Part shown: positions 35,883-48,757 of the stretch, one piece after another
Layout: each line of letters starts with the position of its first letter
How positions within the stretch are numbered: position 1 is the stretch's first letter
Origin: Argentina anserina
Lineage: Eukaryota > Streptophyta > Magnoliopsida > Rosales > Rosaceae
Assembly (NCBI RefSeq): GCF_933775445.1
Contig: NC_065872.1
Location: 16,554,001 to 16,618,000 of the forward strand
DNA length: 64,000 nucleotides
Reading direction: 5' to 3'
Made by a program: the position numbers and the translations under genes
The notes under the pieces: model-generated
The model's input: the letters and a program-made list of their open reading frames with translations, nothing else
Told to the model about the DNA's origin: nothing
Databases searched by the model: none

Positions 35883-38480
35883 AACGTTTCTTCCTCTTCC
35901 GTCTCGGCTTACGAACCTTAGACACTTCTAGTAAAATCGGAACATGGTCATAAGCACTAGGATTGAGGTGACGCCCCATAGAGGCTGAAAACATATCTCT
36001 CCAAGAGAGAGTCGAAGTAAACCTATCCAATCGAACTTTCACTTCCTCCCCTATTCTATTACCACTCCATGTAAATTGAGGCCCTACAAAATAAATATCA
36101 AGTAATGCACAAAAATCCATAGCGTCTTGCATCTCATTCATGAAGTAGTTTTTCTGTCGAGCCCCACCTTGTTTATCAACCAGTTCACATATTTCATTAA
36201 AGTCACCACCCACCACTTAAGGCAAATTTCCCAAAAGACTCAAATGTCAAAGAAGGTTCCAAGTTCTCACATGTTGGTCCGGCTTGGAGAAACCATATAA
36301 ACCTGTAAACCGCCAACACCCTGGATCCCCCTGCTTCCCAACCACCACGTCAATATGATTCTCCGATTGAGAGTGAAGAGACACCGACACATCATCATCC
36401 CACAAGAGACAAAGACCTCCCGCCCTACTAATACCTTTACCATTTCTTCTTTGAATAAAACGACAATGAAGTGTTAACGAATTCTTCCACCCTAACTTCA
36501 TTTTTATACCCTCCATATCTGCCGATGTACAATACGTTTCGCTAATAATAATTAATTTGGGAAGATTGAGGGATACTATCCCTTTAAGCCCCGTCACTGT
36601 TCAAGAGTTCCCAATCCCTTGGCAATTCCAACACAACACATTCATTGTTGTTCGTGATGGGTCGAAACCGAACCTATCACGGACGAATGACAAGCAACGC
36701 GTTCCGAATTACTAGAAACTTTTGTTGGGACCTTCACCACCCCATACCGACCCTTCTTCAAACTACCTCCCACTCGCACTCCCCATTTTTGCTTTTCCAC
36801 CTTACTCACAAGCGGCCTACTTTTCTGAGAACCCAATTCGGTCTGTTGTTGGTCCCCTTTCCTACTAGTAGCCCGGCCCACCTTGACAAGCCCATAAATA
36901 ACCACCCCTCCGACTCAAAAGAATAGTTTAACTACACTAGGCTCACCAACTGACCCCACCCCACCCCAACTTCACATTACCATTAACATCCACCCCCGTA
37001 AGCTCAATAGAAGGGTTAGCAACCCTAAAATCATGAAGAGGCCCCACCACAACCTCTAGCTCGTTAATTATATTTGACTTAGAGGAAACAACTGTATCCC
37101 CACTCGAGATAATCACATGAGAAAAGTCAGCAGCTGAGACTCCCTCTTTAACCAAAACAGTTCCACTGTCAATCTCCAGAGATAACTCATTCAGATCAAA
37201 ACGAGACGCCAACGGCGAAGATTATGCACCCTGTGAAGAATGCAAACTGTGATCAACTCCTAGATTGAAGGAACATTCAAAATTTGAACTCGCCAACGCC
37301 GAGATGAAGCTTCCGGCAGTTCTCTGTTTTTTCCTATCACCGTCCTCCGACAACCCTGCATCAATCTGCATGCGTTCACCGATTGCTTGACCAACCGCCA
37401 GATCAACTCCATCTGAATCAAACTCCGATCTATCCCTCCGGAAGCCTAAAACCGTGAGATCAGGAGCAGTCATTCTTCAACCTCCTCCACTTTTTTCCAG
37501 TACCCCAAAGTAATTCTCCTTCACCGGCGGCGGCACCACCGCTGCCTCCCAGGCTTTGTACTCCTGCGCTGCCAATCAAAGGTCCTTCTTTTCTGCACAC
37601 AGTCTAAGGTCAAACTGTTTCTCCCTAATTTCCTCATATTTCACCCGCGCACACGAATTAGAATCGTGCCAAAGCATCCCGCAATACTCACAGAAATTTG
37701 GGAGGCCAACATAGTTAACATCAAAGCACGAATCTCTACTCTTGTCAGGGAGACGAATATGAGCAACCCTATGAAGGGGTTTATAAGTATCAACACAAAT
37801 ACGCACCTTCAAGTTCGACCCAAAGTACAAACCCGTCTCCGACTCCTCCATTCTCCCAAACTGACCCAATGCCCCTCCTATTCTCTTCCCAGTCCCCGGC
37901 TCCATATATAACAGAGGAATACCCCAAGCACGAACCCAAAAGAACAGCATATTAGAGACACTCTAAGCAGATCATCAGCCCCATCACTAGCCGCCACCAC
38001 AAAATGGGTTTTATTAAAATGCCACGGACTGGCCCGCAAAACCCTATTCCGGTCATATTCATGGGAGAACGAGAAAACAATACGGTCACTCCCTTCTAGA
38101 GCCACTGCAGAAACAATAAGCTTATCATGCACAAACTTCTTCGGCTTCCACAAGGAAATCATCGTGGCCATCAGAGCCTCCTTGTTGTATCTCTTATGCG
38201 TCAACAACTGTCCCATGATCAAGAATTTCTTCTGACGCCACGTTCCTGGCTCATCCGGAATGATAATTTCCTTGGCCTCTTTTTCTTAAAGAACCAATCT
38301 CCTCACCATCTCCCCTGGCACATCCTCCATCCTACACAATCAAGATTCCAAAAGTGACCCTCCTTACCACACCTTGCGAATCAGGCCCCACATACGACTC
38401 CAGCAACCCAACAATAAGATCCCACTTGAATCTTTGTCGCTGCTAGACGTCACAAGGAAACCCTAACTTCTCACTGTTGA
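35883..38480 (-). pseudogene. Non-LTR retrotransposon (LINE), 5' half, broken
   Basis: Minus-strand order: a DUF4283 nucleic-acid-binding region (about 38360-37960, e.g. HKRYNKEALMATMISLWKPK), a zinc knuckle of C-x2-C-x4-H-x4-C form (CEYCGMLWHDSNSC, near 37670), a variable linker, then an APE-type endonuclease (36597-35883) with GDFNEI, 'GPQFTWSGNR', 'RLDR' and YDHVPI motifs. Several frameshifts and in-frame stops interrupt it, including a TAA just before VVGGDFNEI and one ahead of the DUF4283 block. The reverse transcriptase is absent: the frame ends abruptly at about 35883 after a Lys/Arg-rich stretch, where the hAT-linked repeat begins. The plan matches plant L1-type elements. Confidence 0.85.
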
Positions 38481-39537
38481 GAGAAAACGAGAGAGAGAAG
38501 GGATTGTCTTTTAATTAATACATCCTTGCATTTATTAGGTTGTCTTCACAAAGTTGTTTATCTTCTTGATGTTCGCAGACTGTGATGGATAATGCTGATG
38601 AGATAGTAGAGCTCGATCATTGGTAAGACATTGCCTCCTCCGGCTGCAGCATCCCCTAGCTACTTAAACCTGAAGCAGGTACTAATAAGATTGATGAAGA
38701 GAGTCATCAAGATACCATATATATTTATGGTATGATTCTTAGTTCTTCTAATAATACATTCTTCTGTATTCATATGTATATGTGCTAATGATTCTTGTGG
38801 AATGATCTTAATTACATTTTGTTTGATGTATTTAGCCTAGCTCTGCATCATACATTTCAAATTGTGCAATTATTATCGAAAATGTGCCTAAAATCCCATC
38901 AAACATCGCAAAAAGGAAGCTCATCTGTAGAAAGTTGACATCAACATCGTGGTGATCGAATGGGCATATGCCCAACCCCACTAACACAAATCATATCTAC
39001 CTGCATAAGTATCCAAACATAGATGTGTTATCAAACTACATTGTGCAATTCTCAATCCATAAGGCAGGCCTACCAAATTAAAATATGGAAATCGCAAAAA
39101 AAAAAAAACATGTGAATTGGACTTACATACTGTAGTAGACAACATGAGAAATAGATATAAGTGGATCAAATAAATTAATTTCTTCGGCCCTGCTATGATC
39201 TATGACATAAACACACTATGATCCAATTCATAGACATGTACGTACGTACACCTAATCGAAGGGAGACAAAATGATCACAACTTGAGCCATTGACATCTAC
39301 GGCGATGATCAAATAGAAGGGACTATAGACGACTAAAACTGCATGTGAGGCTCCCAACTAGGCTGGATTCCAAAATCCTCTCTTAGATGAAAAAGAGTAT
39401 AAACTCAGTAGATAAATAATTACTGCTCTTATATGGTAAATACTGGTTTTTGAAAATTTCACTGTGATCAAAATATGGTTTGACCTTGAGACTTTGTTTT
39501 CACTCTTGTTTTCCTTCTTCAATCTTCAGTTCACAAC
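38481..39537. other. Intergenic / probable ancestral eIF2A promoter region
   Basis: No gene seen. The last stretch before the Harbinger element (about 39500-39540, CT-rich then 'cttcagttcacaactac') looks like an untranslated leader. With the transposon and one copy of its 3-bp duplication removed, it would sit directly before the eIF2A start codon. Confidence 0.45.
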
Positions 39538-39890
39538 TACGGGTGTGTTTGGTACAGCTGGACTTATAAAAAAAGTCAGCTTATGCTGATTTTTGAAAAT
39601 AAGTGGCTGATAAATAAAGTTGCAGATTGTTTGGTAAACTGGCTTATATAAGTAGCTGTTAGTGACAGAAGTAATGACAAAGCGTTTTGTAAACTCAAAC
39701 TAGCTTATGCTTTTAATTTGTCAAATGACCAATTTAGACATGTAAGATAATTTTTAGTTAATTTTAGTTTAAAACAATGCCTAAAAATATATGTCATATT
39801 AATATTGGATAATTTTAAAATTATCTTAAACCAATATACTCTGATATTGATAATTTGGTTCTGATTAGGATCATGTTAATACATAAATAC

Positions 39891-39965
39891 TCAATCACGT
39901 GCATTCATCAAACTTTGAGCAATCATGTCTCTTAATATATCAATTTCTTGTGCGCCATGATGATT

Positions 39966-39998
<33 letters not shown>

Positions 39999-40166
39999 TT
40001 CCTTATCTCCACCACCTTCCCTTTCTTCATCTCGGACAAAATGTCTATCACGATGTGCATATATTCTGATATAATTATGAAGTGTCATAGTAGCGATGAC
40101 AATCTTCACTTGTTTTTCGAATGAATATCCTTGCATGTCTTTTAAAATCTTCCATTTTTCTTCCAA
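39891..40166 (-). pseudogene. Harbinger (DDE_Tnp_4) transposase C-terminal tail
   Basis: A 91-codon frame with KWKILKDMQGYSFEKQVKIV and ATMTLHNYIRI, the final helices of plant Harbinger transposases, then an Asp-run and a charged tail ending at the native-looking stop. The catalytic DDE part upstream has been deleted. Confidence 0.75.
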
Positions 40167-40173
40167 CTTGGCT

Positions 40174-40643
40174 TCAAACTCGGGTGATATTCATTTTTTT
40201 TCTAAACCTTGCATATTCCTTTGTTTTCTGCATAAAAACAGTAGCATTTATCATAAGATGTATGAAAAACAGCTCATTGTAAATATATTTATCAATAAAT
40301 AAATTGAAAGAAACTGATTCGCGTACCCCGATATGTTCACGCCAAAACTCCTCATCCGCATCAATGGTGTTAAGTACAGGATTCCACCCAAGACCGGTTT
40401 TTAAACTCTTCAATGTTTTCCATGATTTCCAGTCACCTTTAAAGGAATCCCACTTATTTTAAGTTGTTTTCTGGTATAATCTTTTCCGGTTTGTTCAACA
40501 AAAGATTTGACAATAGTCTTCCATCCAGCTGAACTAAAATGAGAACCTGGCTTTGAATTTTTATGCACCTCCTTTATACACAAGTCAACAAAAACTTCAA
40601 CTAAATTCTCATTCCAACTAGCTTGTTCTTTGGAATTTGCCAT
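40174..40643 (-). pseudogene. Harbinger-associated Myb/SANT-like protein, frameshifted
   Basis: The first block starts MANSKEQASWNENLVEVF and continues through HKNSKPGSHFSSAGWKTIV, the trihelix-like DNA-binding domain that PIF/Harbinger elements encode beside their transposase. A one-base loss near 40457 shifts the frame; the second block resumes with LKTGLGWNPVLNTIDADEEF. Both blocks are short and the product would be truncated. Confidence 0.75.
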
Positions 40644-41360
40644 CTATCACATATACGTAATGAAAACACACAATCAAGTACACAATTATATAGGAACCAT
40701 GCACATGTCACCAAATACATAAGCTAACATGATGTTCAAGAATATAGTTCATCTGTTGTTAAGGTTCGAATTAGAGGAGATACCTTGGGAACACTATTGT
40801 TTTGTAAGTTACTGCAGCTCTCTCCTTAATCAGAATGGCTATTTACCTAAAGAATGCAGAAGATGAATATATGTTAATTTGATTGAATTCAAAACAACAA
40901 GAGATGTTTAAATTAATCATAACAGTGATTGAACTTATTTAGATACACATGTGGTACAGTAAAAATCTATGCATCTAAGTGATCTAACTACTAACATGTT
41001 GGGGATTGTATTACTAACACAGTACTACATAACATGTACTTAGCATCATTTCTGAGTTTCAGAATTTGTGAAATTCGATCAGATGTTACATTTAACAAGC
41101 ACTTGTGTATTTGGTTAATTGATTGGACAGACTGCTTGAATCTATATGGTATATCAGACTATCATTATATCACAATGCACCAATTATTGGGGCACTTTAT
41201 AGGGTGGTAACCTAGACAGCTGCTTTTAGGAAAACCTAAACAGCAGTCAAGCTGCCACAACAAGAAGGTGACAATCATGGAAAGCCTTCATCAAGTAGTT
41301 TCATACCTTTTATTATGTAAGGCCTAAATCAATACTACAGATGCATACATCATAGATTTG

Positions 41361-42140
41361 ATACCCCCAGTAGAAGTTTACTAGAGGTAGTAAACTTTAG
41401 TAAATTTTTACTACCCCCAGTAAACTTTATTTTTTTGCATCTAAGTTGATTTTTCTCCGTTTTAAGGTGTGTTATGGCCTTTAGAAATACTGTTTTTCAA
41501 GTTTAATACCCCCAGTAGAAGTTTACTAGAGGTAGTAAACTTTAGTAAATTTTTACTACCCCTAGTAAACTTTATTTTTTTGCATCTAAGTTGATTTTTC
41601 TCCATTTTAAGGTGTGTTATGGCCTTTAGAAATACTATTTTTCAAGTTTAATACCCCCAGTAGAAGTTTACTAGAGGTAGTAAACTTTAGTAAATTTTTA
41701 CTACCCCCAGTAAACTTTATTTTTTTGAATCTAAGTTGATTTTTCTCCGTTTTAAGGTGTGTTATGGCCTTTAGAAATACTGTTTTTCAAGTTTAATACC
41801 CCCAGTAGAAGTTTACTAGAGGTAGTAAACTTTAGTAAATTTTTACTACCCCCAGTAAACTTTATTTTTTTGCATTTAAGTTGATTTTTCTCCGTTTTAA
41901 GGTGTGTGTTATGGCCTTTAGAAATACTTTTTTTTCAAGTTTAATACCCCCAGTAGAAGTTTACTAGAGCTAGTAAATTTTAGTAAATTTTTACTACCCC
42001 CAGTAAACTTTATTTTTTTGCATCTAAGTTGATTTTTCTCCGTTTTAAGGTGTGTTATGGCCTTTAGAAATACTGTTTTTCAAGTTTAATATCCCCAGTA
42101 GAAGTTTACTACCTCTAGTAAACTTTAGTAAATTTTTAAA
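41361..42140. repeat. 145-bp tandem repeat array, about 5.4 copies
   Basis: Units start ATACCCCCAGTAGAAG at 41361, 41506, 41651, 41796, 41944 and 42089, spacing 145, 145, 145, 148 and 145 bp. Copies are almost identical apart from single changes and a short insertion in the fourth. Each unit contains inverted words (AGTTTACTAGAGGTAGTAAACT and GTAGTAAA...TTTACTAC types), so it can form small hairpins. There are no spacers between units, so it is not CRISPR-like. Confidence 0.95.
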
Positions 42141-43215
42141 CAACTATGTTCTAGCACAAGCCAACACTATTTGTAAACAACTAGATCCTTAATACAGTAT
42201 CTGCCTCCAGAAAAGAAGCAGCTAACTCGTCTCAATCCTGATCTATATAGACAATGTAATTGCCAAGAATTGATCAGTTACAACTACAAAACAAGAGAAC
42301 ATAAAAAATTGCAGTGCAATAATGTCATATACACATATAAATATCCATAAAGTTAAAGCAACTAACCTCATCTGAAACTGCAGAAGAACCAATACCAAAA
42401 TACAATACCAAGAAAACTCCCACCAACAAGGAATTGCACAACCCAATAGGTCCCCTCTGAGTTTTCATAACACCACGCACCTAAAACAGAGAATTACTCA
42501 TGATAAACAAAAGAGCCCATGAAACTAGAACAATCCTCAATCTCAAACCTAGGGACATTTGCATCAAAACCAATCATTCCATACATGTAATATATGGGTT
42601 TTCAGTTCGTCTCCAAAATATAGAAACAAAAATGAACTTGCAATCACTAACCTCAATTGGCAATAGCTTTTTATGCATATCTTCTTACTCTGTTAAAATA
42701 GAAGCCATGAAATTCTAAGCAATACATATCTTTTCCAAAACCCGGCCAACAAGCCCTCCACCAAAGGACCCACGCCACCCATAAGATCGAAAATGATCCA
42801 CTGAACCATTACACAGAGTAAACTTCTCTTGATTGCTTCTGCCCTAGGACTCGAAAGGGGGCGCTTGGGGCGTGTTCCTTAGAGTCACTTATTGTATTCG
42901 ATCAAAGCTTATTAAGAACATGCTGAGTTAAAGTTGAACAGACGAAGACGAAGAAGAACTTGGATCAGGTAATTATTGAAATAGACGAGAGGTACCCAAA
43001 GGTATTTTGAAAACTTCATTTAATTACGCTACAGTTCTCTCCGTGTTTTCTAGGCTTCTGTTTCTAAAAGCTGGGGGGTACCAACTTCTAAAAGCCAGGG
43101 AAAAAAGCTAAAGTTTTTAGAAGCCGGAAGGAAGAAGCCACTTTACCAAACACTTTAAGGGGCTTAACTTATAATCACCATATCCAAGAAGCTCTACCAA
43201 ACAAAGCCTACAGCT

Positions 43216-46200
43216 ATGGCAGCCGCGGCTCAACCTCCGCCGCCGCTCGACATCTTAGTCCGGTCACCGGAAGGCTTCTCACTCTGGAATGGCCCTCCCT
43301 TCACCAACGGCCAATCCGGCGTCAAGCTCGACCTCAAAATCCCTTGCTCCACTACCAAATTCAGCGACGACGGATCACGCCTCATGGTGCTCAAGCCCGA
43401 TTGCGTCGTCGCAATCTTAGATTGCCGGGGCTACGCCGAGATTAGGTCCTTCCAAGTCCCCAACCTCACCGCCGCCGCGTTGTCCCCACGCGGCAGGTTT
43501 CTCCAGACCTTCCAGAAGTCCTCGACGCCGCAGAACAAGAACGTGACGCTGTGGAGCGTCGACTCCGGCGAGGGCGTGTACGAGCATTACCAGAAGAGTA
43601 TCACCAGAACGAACTGGTAAGCAGTGCCGGAATTTCTATGCTGTTTTGGTTATGCTACTGTGTTGGTTTTGATTCCGGTGTTTCAGGCCGTCGGTTAGGT
43701 TCAGCTCCGACGAGGCGGTTGCGTGTAAGATGGCGACGAATGAGATTCAGTTTTTCGATGGTGTGGATTTTTCGAAAGGAGTTACGAATCGGTTGAGAGT
43801 TCCTGGTGTTGCTGCAATTGAGCTTTCGAAGTCTCCAGGCTCCCATGTGGCCGCATTTGTTCCTGAAGCCAAGGTTCGTAGGCCGAAACGATTTTTCGGA
43901 ACTATTTGCTTTGAATAAGTGTTTATTTTGTTTATTCTCGGATTGTGAAAGTACATTTTGGATTATGGAGAATTCTGAAATATGTGTAGTGGATATAAGT
44001 TGGACATTTGCAGCTACTATGTCACATTAATTCAGAGGTCGCTTCTTTTGGTGCAGGGGATTCCTGCTAGTGTCCAGATATTTTCAACTAGTAAAGATTT
44101 ACAGAGTCAGCCGGTTGCTCGAAGGAGTTTCTTTCGATGCTCTTCAGTGCAACTGCATTGGAATAATGGCTCGACGGGGCTTTTAGTTGTGGCGCAGTCT
44201 GATATTGATAAAACCAACCAAAGTTACTACGGGGAATCAAAGCTGAACTACTTGACAACAGATGGAACCCATGAAGGACTTGTACCACTTCGTATGTTTG
44301 TAATACTAAAACCGTATCAATTTTAAAATTTTCCACAACCTAGTTTTCCTCAATCTTAAAATCCCACATCATGATATTCCTTAATATTTGGCAGGTAAAG
44401 AGGGGCCAGTTCATGATGTTCAGTGGTCATATTCAGGATCAGAGTTTGCTGTAGTTTATGGCTGTATCCTTTTTTTTTTCCCCTATGAGATGTTTTGAAG
44501 AGATAGCTTATATAAGGCACTTATCCAACAAGTCTCAATGTTTATTACATATAGGTAATGAAAAAAATTAAGCATACATGTGAAAGATCCAGTTCATTTT
44601 GTATTATGCATGTTTGTTGCACTCCAGAGAGCAGAATTTTGAGGTTTTATTTAAATTATCTTGGACAGTCATCAGATGGGTGTTTTATCACCATGTTCGT
44701 CAGCTGTTGATAAACCTTTTGAGTAGGGCTCTCTGCTGGTGCATGACTCTCTGAACATAATTATGACATCTCAGAATCATTGTAATTGCTAGAACTCTCA
44801 TCAGTGCGAGAGTTTGACTATTGATGTCTGAATGGTACACGTATGTTCTGTTAGTATATGTTTTTATTTATTTTTAGCTTATCATTCATTGCAATCCTTT
44901 TCGCAAATGTGTATGATTTGTTTAGTTCCTTGAACAACAATAGTTATGCCTTCTAAAACAACCGTGTTTGACAAGAAGTGCAATCCTCTTCTTGAGCTCG
45001 GAACAGGCCCATACAATACTATCCGATGGAATCCAAAGGGAAAATGTATCCTTCAGAATTGTCTCTTTCATTTTGGGGGTGTTTACTTTATGAAATTTTG
45101 TTCGATTATATCTACTTGAAATAGCTAATTATATTCCTTTTGACACATACATGTGTCTATCATCTAGTGTTTTTGAAGAATTCAGTTCGTGAGTAGTGCT
45201 TTTAAATTAAGTTTTCATTCTTATTTGATTGTTTTCAGTAAGGTTGGTAACTTGAAACATTAAAAAGAAAAGGCCAAAAAACCAAGCCAAGAACATACCC
45301 ATTTTGATTATTTCTGTGGTATGACGAAAAATAAAAATCTATACCTTGTTGGCCTTAATTTTGTGTTTGCAGTTGTGTGTGTGGCAGGCTTTGGAAACTT
45401 ACCAGGTGATATGGTACGTTATCCTTGTTTTAGTTGTTACTAATATTTCATAGATGATTATTCTCCCTGTTATTGATTAAATCAACTGTGGTTCCCTTTC
45501 AATTATTGTCCTTTGCCTCTTTTCTGATAAGCAGCTTAACAGTAACTAATAAAATGTGGTTGGTGAGTAGGTAACCACTCAAATAAGTTTTGGAATGTCT
45601 ATGGCGATGCTAAAATCAAGTTGAAAATGCAATTCTGACACTTGGAAAATTAAGAACTTCAGCCAATCAAACACTGGCAAACATATCACTTTCTTTTCCT
45701 GTATCTGGAAACTTGTTTGGACACTATTGAATTCTTTCAACTTCATTACCTGAGCCATGACAACCAAACATGACAAGGTTTAACGTATATTAATAAAAAG
45801 TTTTACGGGCACCATGTATCTGAACTTAGCTGAGCTTAGATTTTCAGAATAAGTCAAGTAAAAGTTGCATTTGTTTCTGAATTAACCACTCCTTTATTGT
45901 TGAAGTCATCAACATTTATATCGTAAAATCATCCATGCATCTTTGAAGATGGAAGACCAGTATACAATGATAGGAAAACCAACTAGCCTGGGTGTTTCTT
46001 TAATTCTTTCGAAGAACACACTCCTAATATACTAGACAGAGACCTTTTCATCCAAAAATCCTTATCTTATAGAATTGTTCCCATTTTGCATGCTCATATC
46101 TTATATCTTAGGTACAAAATCTTATGCAAGAAACTCATCATTTGATATATTTACAAGCTTTCATTTGTTCATATACTCGTGATGGCCTCATATCTTATGA

Positions 46201-47547
46201 GTTCTGAAGTTGATCCGTAGTTTGTTTACCGTATAGGCATTTTGGGACTATATAGAGAAAAAACAGCTTGGAACAACAAAGGCTGAATTATCTGTGACCA
46301 GCGAATGGTCTCCAGATGGACGCTATTTCATGACTGCCACAACTGCTCCAAGACTGCAAGTTGACAATGGGTATGTTAACCTTTTGCTACTGATATGGAG
46401 AAATGAGGGCTGGCATAAGAGTCAAGTATATAGTGGTTCACTTAATTGAACTAATTAGGTGCAATAAAATTATGTCGCTGGCATTTGTGGCTCTTGTTTA
46501 ATTAAGTTCTACAAAGTAAATCTTGATATTGCATTTAATCTTGAATTGTTCATTAATGAATTTCGGAAACACTGTAAGATTAACCATGTCACTTTTATGT
46601 TCGTGTATGGAACATGCTATCATGTGCGATATGTCGAGAGTATGATGTTTGGTTTTAAGAAACTTAATAACCAGTAAACCACTTCATATTTCTTCTACTT
46701 TTCTGAAGGATTAAGATTTTCCACCACAACGGTTCTTTGTTCTTCAAGAAGATGTTTGACAAGCTGTTCCAGGTGAGTATTGATGGTGACTCTTGTGAAG
46801 TAGTGTGACCGGGTCTTTTGTTTTATGCATACCTCCTCCTTGGCTTCTTAATTCTTTTTTCTGAATCATTATTTTTTTTTTCAGGCTGACTGGAAGCCAG
46901 AGTCACCAGATAGTTTCAGTGACATCTCAGACCTCGTCAAGTCCTTCGAATCAATAAAAGTCGATAATGCAAAACCTCAAGGTCTCATTAATTTATCTGA
47001 ACTTCAGTGGATTGTGGATTTTGGACATTTTTCTCATATATGTATTTCATTTCCCGTGTAACTTGGGGGTAATTATCAGGAGAAAGGTCAAAATCTTCTC
47101 AGACGTCTGTCAAAGCCACCCCTAAAAATCCACCCGCACAAAAGCCTGCTGCATATCGGCCCCCAAATGCTAGGCAAGCTGCTGTCGTTCAGGCAGAGGT
47201 ATTGTTGATACAAGTACAAATTGGTTTTCTTGATTTCTGTTGCTTCATGGGTGATGTAATCATATTCATGCATAAGGACATCTGCTTCTGGTGTATATTT
47301 GGAATAATTTATTGCTTTATGGGATGCTGATGGTTTCACTTATTTTGTAATGCAGCTGTTCGGAGGGACCTCATCAGAGTATGCAAACACATATTTGTCT
47401 ACTTTATAGTTCTGATTTTGATACATTTTTACTAATTTAATGCTTCTCTATGTTACATAATGAAGAACAATGAGCAAGAATGCATTGCGAAACAAGAAGA
47501 AAAGGGAGAAACAAAAGGAGAAAAAGGCTACCGAGGATGCCAATTAA
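43216..47547 (+). CDS. EIF2A: Eukaryotic translation initiation factor 2A (eIF2A)
   Basis: Twelve coding exons: 43216-43616, 43687-43873, 44057-44291, 44395-44463, 44944-45045, 45373-45413, 46237-46370, 46709-46772, 46885-46981, 47080-47198, 47356-47378 and 47466-47547. All junctions are GT-AG and phases chain to TAA at 47545-47547, giving 517 aa. The N-terminal about 410 residues are a WD-like beta-propeller (e.g. VHDVQWSYSGSEFAVVYGF, TIRWNPKGKFVCVAGFGNL, SEWSPDGRYFMTA), the hallmark of eIF2A. A linker follows (AYRPPNARQAAVV), then a Lys/Arg-rich tail (SKNALRNKKKREKQKEKK). eIF2A can deliver initiator tRNA to the 40S subunit independently of eIF2 and acts in alternative initiation; in plants its role is little defined. 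The start is the first ATG of the open frame. A transposon ends 7 bp upstream of it. Confidence 0.96.
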
Positions 47548-48121
47548 CATTGATTGCAGAAGTTTTTCATTGCCTTCTGCTGGTTGTGCATTCTGCAGCA
47601 AAGATGCACATATCTAGAATTGGACCGACGGATGGATTTTCTTACAATTACCATGCTTAATTAAGTCCAAGATCATATTAGTTCCTTGAGCAGGAGGTTT
47701 AGTTTAGTTTCTTGTCGAAAAGGATTTGAGCTCCTTACTTTGTATAGCAGGTATGAGCATGTGTTTTCATATGTAACTCAAAAAAATGGCTTCTTTGTTA
47801 CTTCAAAAAAGTGAGATAAAATGACATGGATGCGAAAACTGTAACAAATTTAGTTTGCATTACTGGTTTACTGAATTTTGATCCTCAACCGACGTCAGAG
47901 CCGACGATGATAACAATGAGGTTAATATGTTCCCCTATCTAAATTCAGTATTACTGTTGGACCGTAATCCAGCTACATGGGATGTCAGGGATGATAGGAA
48001 AAATATAGTTGTTTTTCTGTTGATGTCATCATTCCTGTTGCTTCATGTAATTTGCCAATTTGGTATTGGCAAAGTTAGGGTTTCGATAGATAGGGTTTGT
48101 GACGGCTTTCTGAATGTGTTC
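47548..48121. other. eIF2A 3' untranslated region and short gap
   Basis: No further coding exon seen. It leads into the inverted-repeat element starting near 48122. Confidence 0.5.
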
Positions 48122-48395
48122 CTAAGAGCATCTCTCACCATAAGGTAAAATTGGTAAGGTATAAGTGATATATGGCTTACCATTTTAGCATATTCCTTAG
48201 TTCTTTTTTGCTTTTTGTTTTTAAGCTCCCACCATAAGGTATAAATGGTAAGGTATACATAGGGTTTTTGGATGACAACAGTTATTATTTGAATCTTGAT
48301 TGAAAAAACGGCTATTATTTTTTTTGTCAACATCTATAACGGCTAGTTAACGGACATTTTTGAAAATTCTATATAAACACATATTCATCACATTA

Positions 48396-48757
48396 AGAGG
48401 TGATGATGATCTTCAGGAGTACTAAATTCGGTGATTAGTGATTTCTTTTAATATTTATGCATTATTTAGTTATTTTACTTTTATGCATCAGTGTGTATGG
48501 TACTTTTTCCGAGCTCGGAGGTCATCACCGAGAAGGTTTTGAAGAGGCCGTTAATTATTGTTTATAAATCATAAGTAATTTAGGGTTTTATAAACAATAA
48601 TTAACGGTCTCTTCAAAACCTTCTCGGAATGACCTCCGAGCTCGGAAAAAGTACCATACATACTTATGCATAAAAGTAAAATAACTAAATATTACATAAA
48701 TATTAAAAGAAGTCACTAATCACCGAATTTAGTACTCTTGAAGGTCATCATCACCTC
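48396..48757. repeat. Long perfect-type palindrome (about 173-bp arms, 16-bp loop)
   Basis: The left arm (48396-48568) and right arm (48585-48757) are reverse complements with few mismatches: AGAGGTGATGATGAT against ATCATCACCTCT, TTTTCCGAGCTCGGAGGTCAT against its complement, and TAATTATTGTTTATAAA at the turn. The right arm includes the 3' end of the frame at 48729-49295, so the left arm is an inverted copy of that gene end. Confidence 0.9.

Larger units (their letters stand above)
39541..43208 (-). mobile_element. PIF/Harbinger element, internally deleted, inserted upstream of eIF2A
   Basis: The left terminus is GGGTGTGTTTGGTACAGCTG and the right terminus in reverse complement is GGCTTTGTTTGGTAGAGCTT, both of the Harbinger 'GTTTGGTA' type. 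A 3-bp direct repeat TAC flanks it (39538-39540 and 43209-43211). Inside on the minus strand are a Myb/SANT-like protein remnant (40643-40174) and a transposase tail (40166-39891). The central DDE domain is gone, so it is non-autonomous. A 145-bp tandem array occupies 41361-42140. The right end is 7 bp from the eIF2A ATG. Confidence 0.85.

Noticed and set aside
41361..42140. Regular repeat considered as a CRISPR-like array
   Set aside because: Units are contiguous with no unique spacers, and the DNA is plant nuclear.
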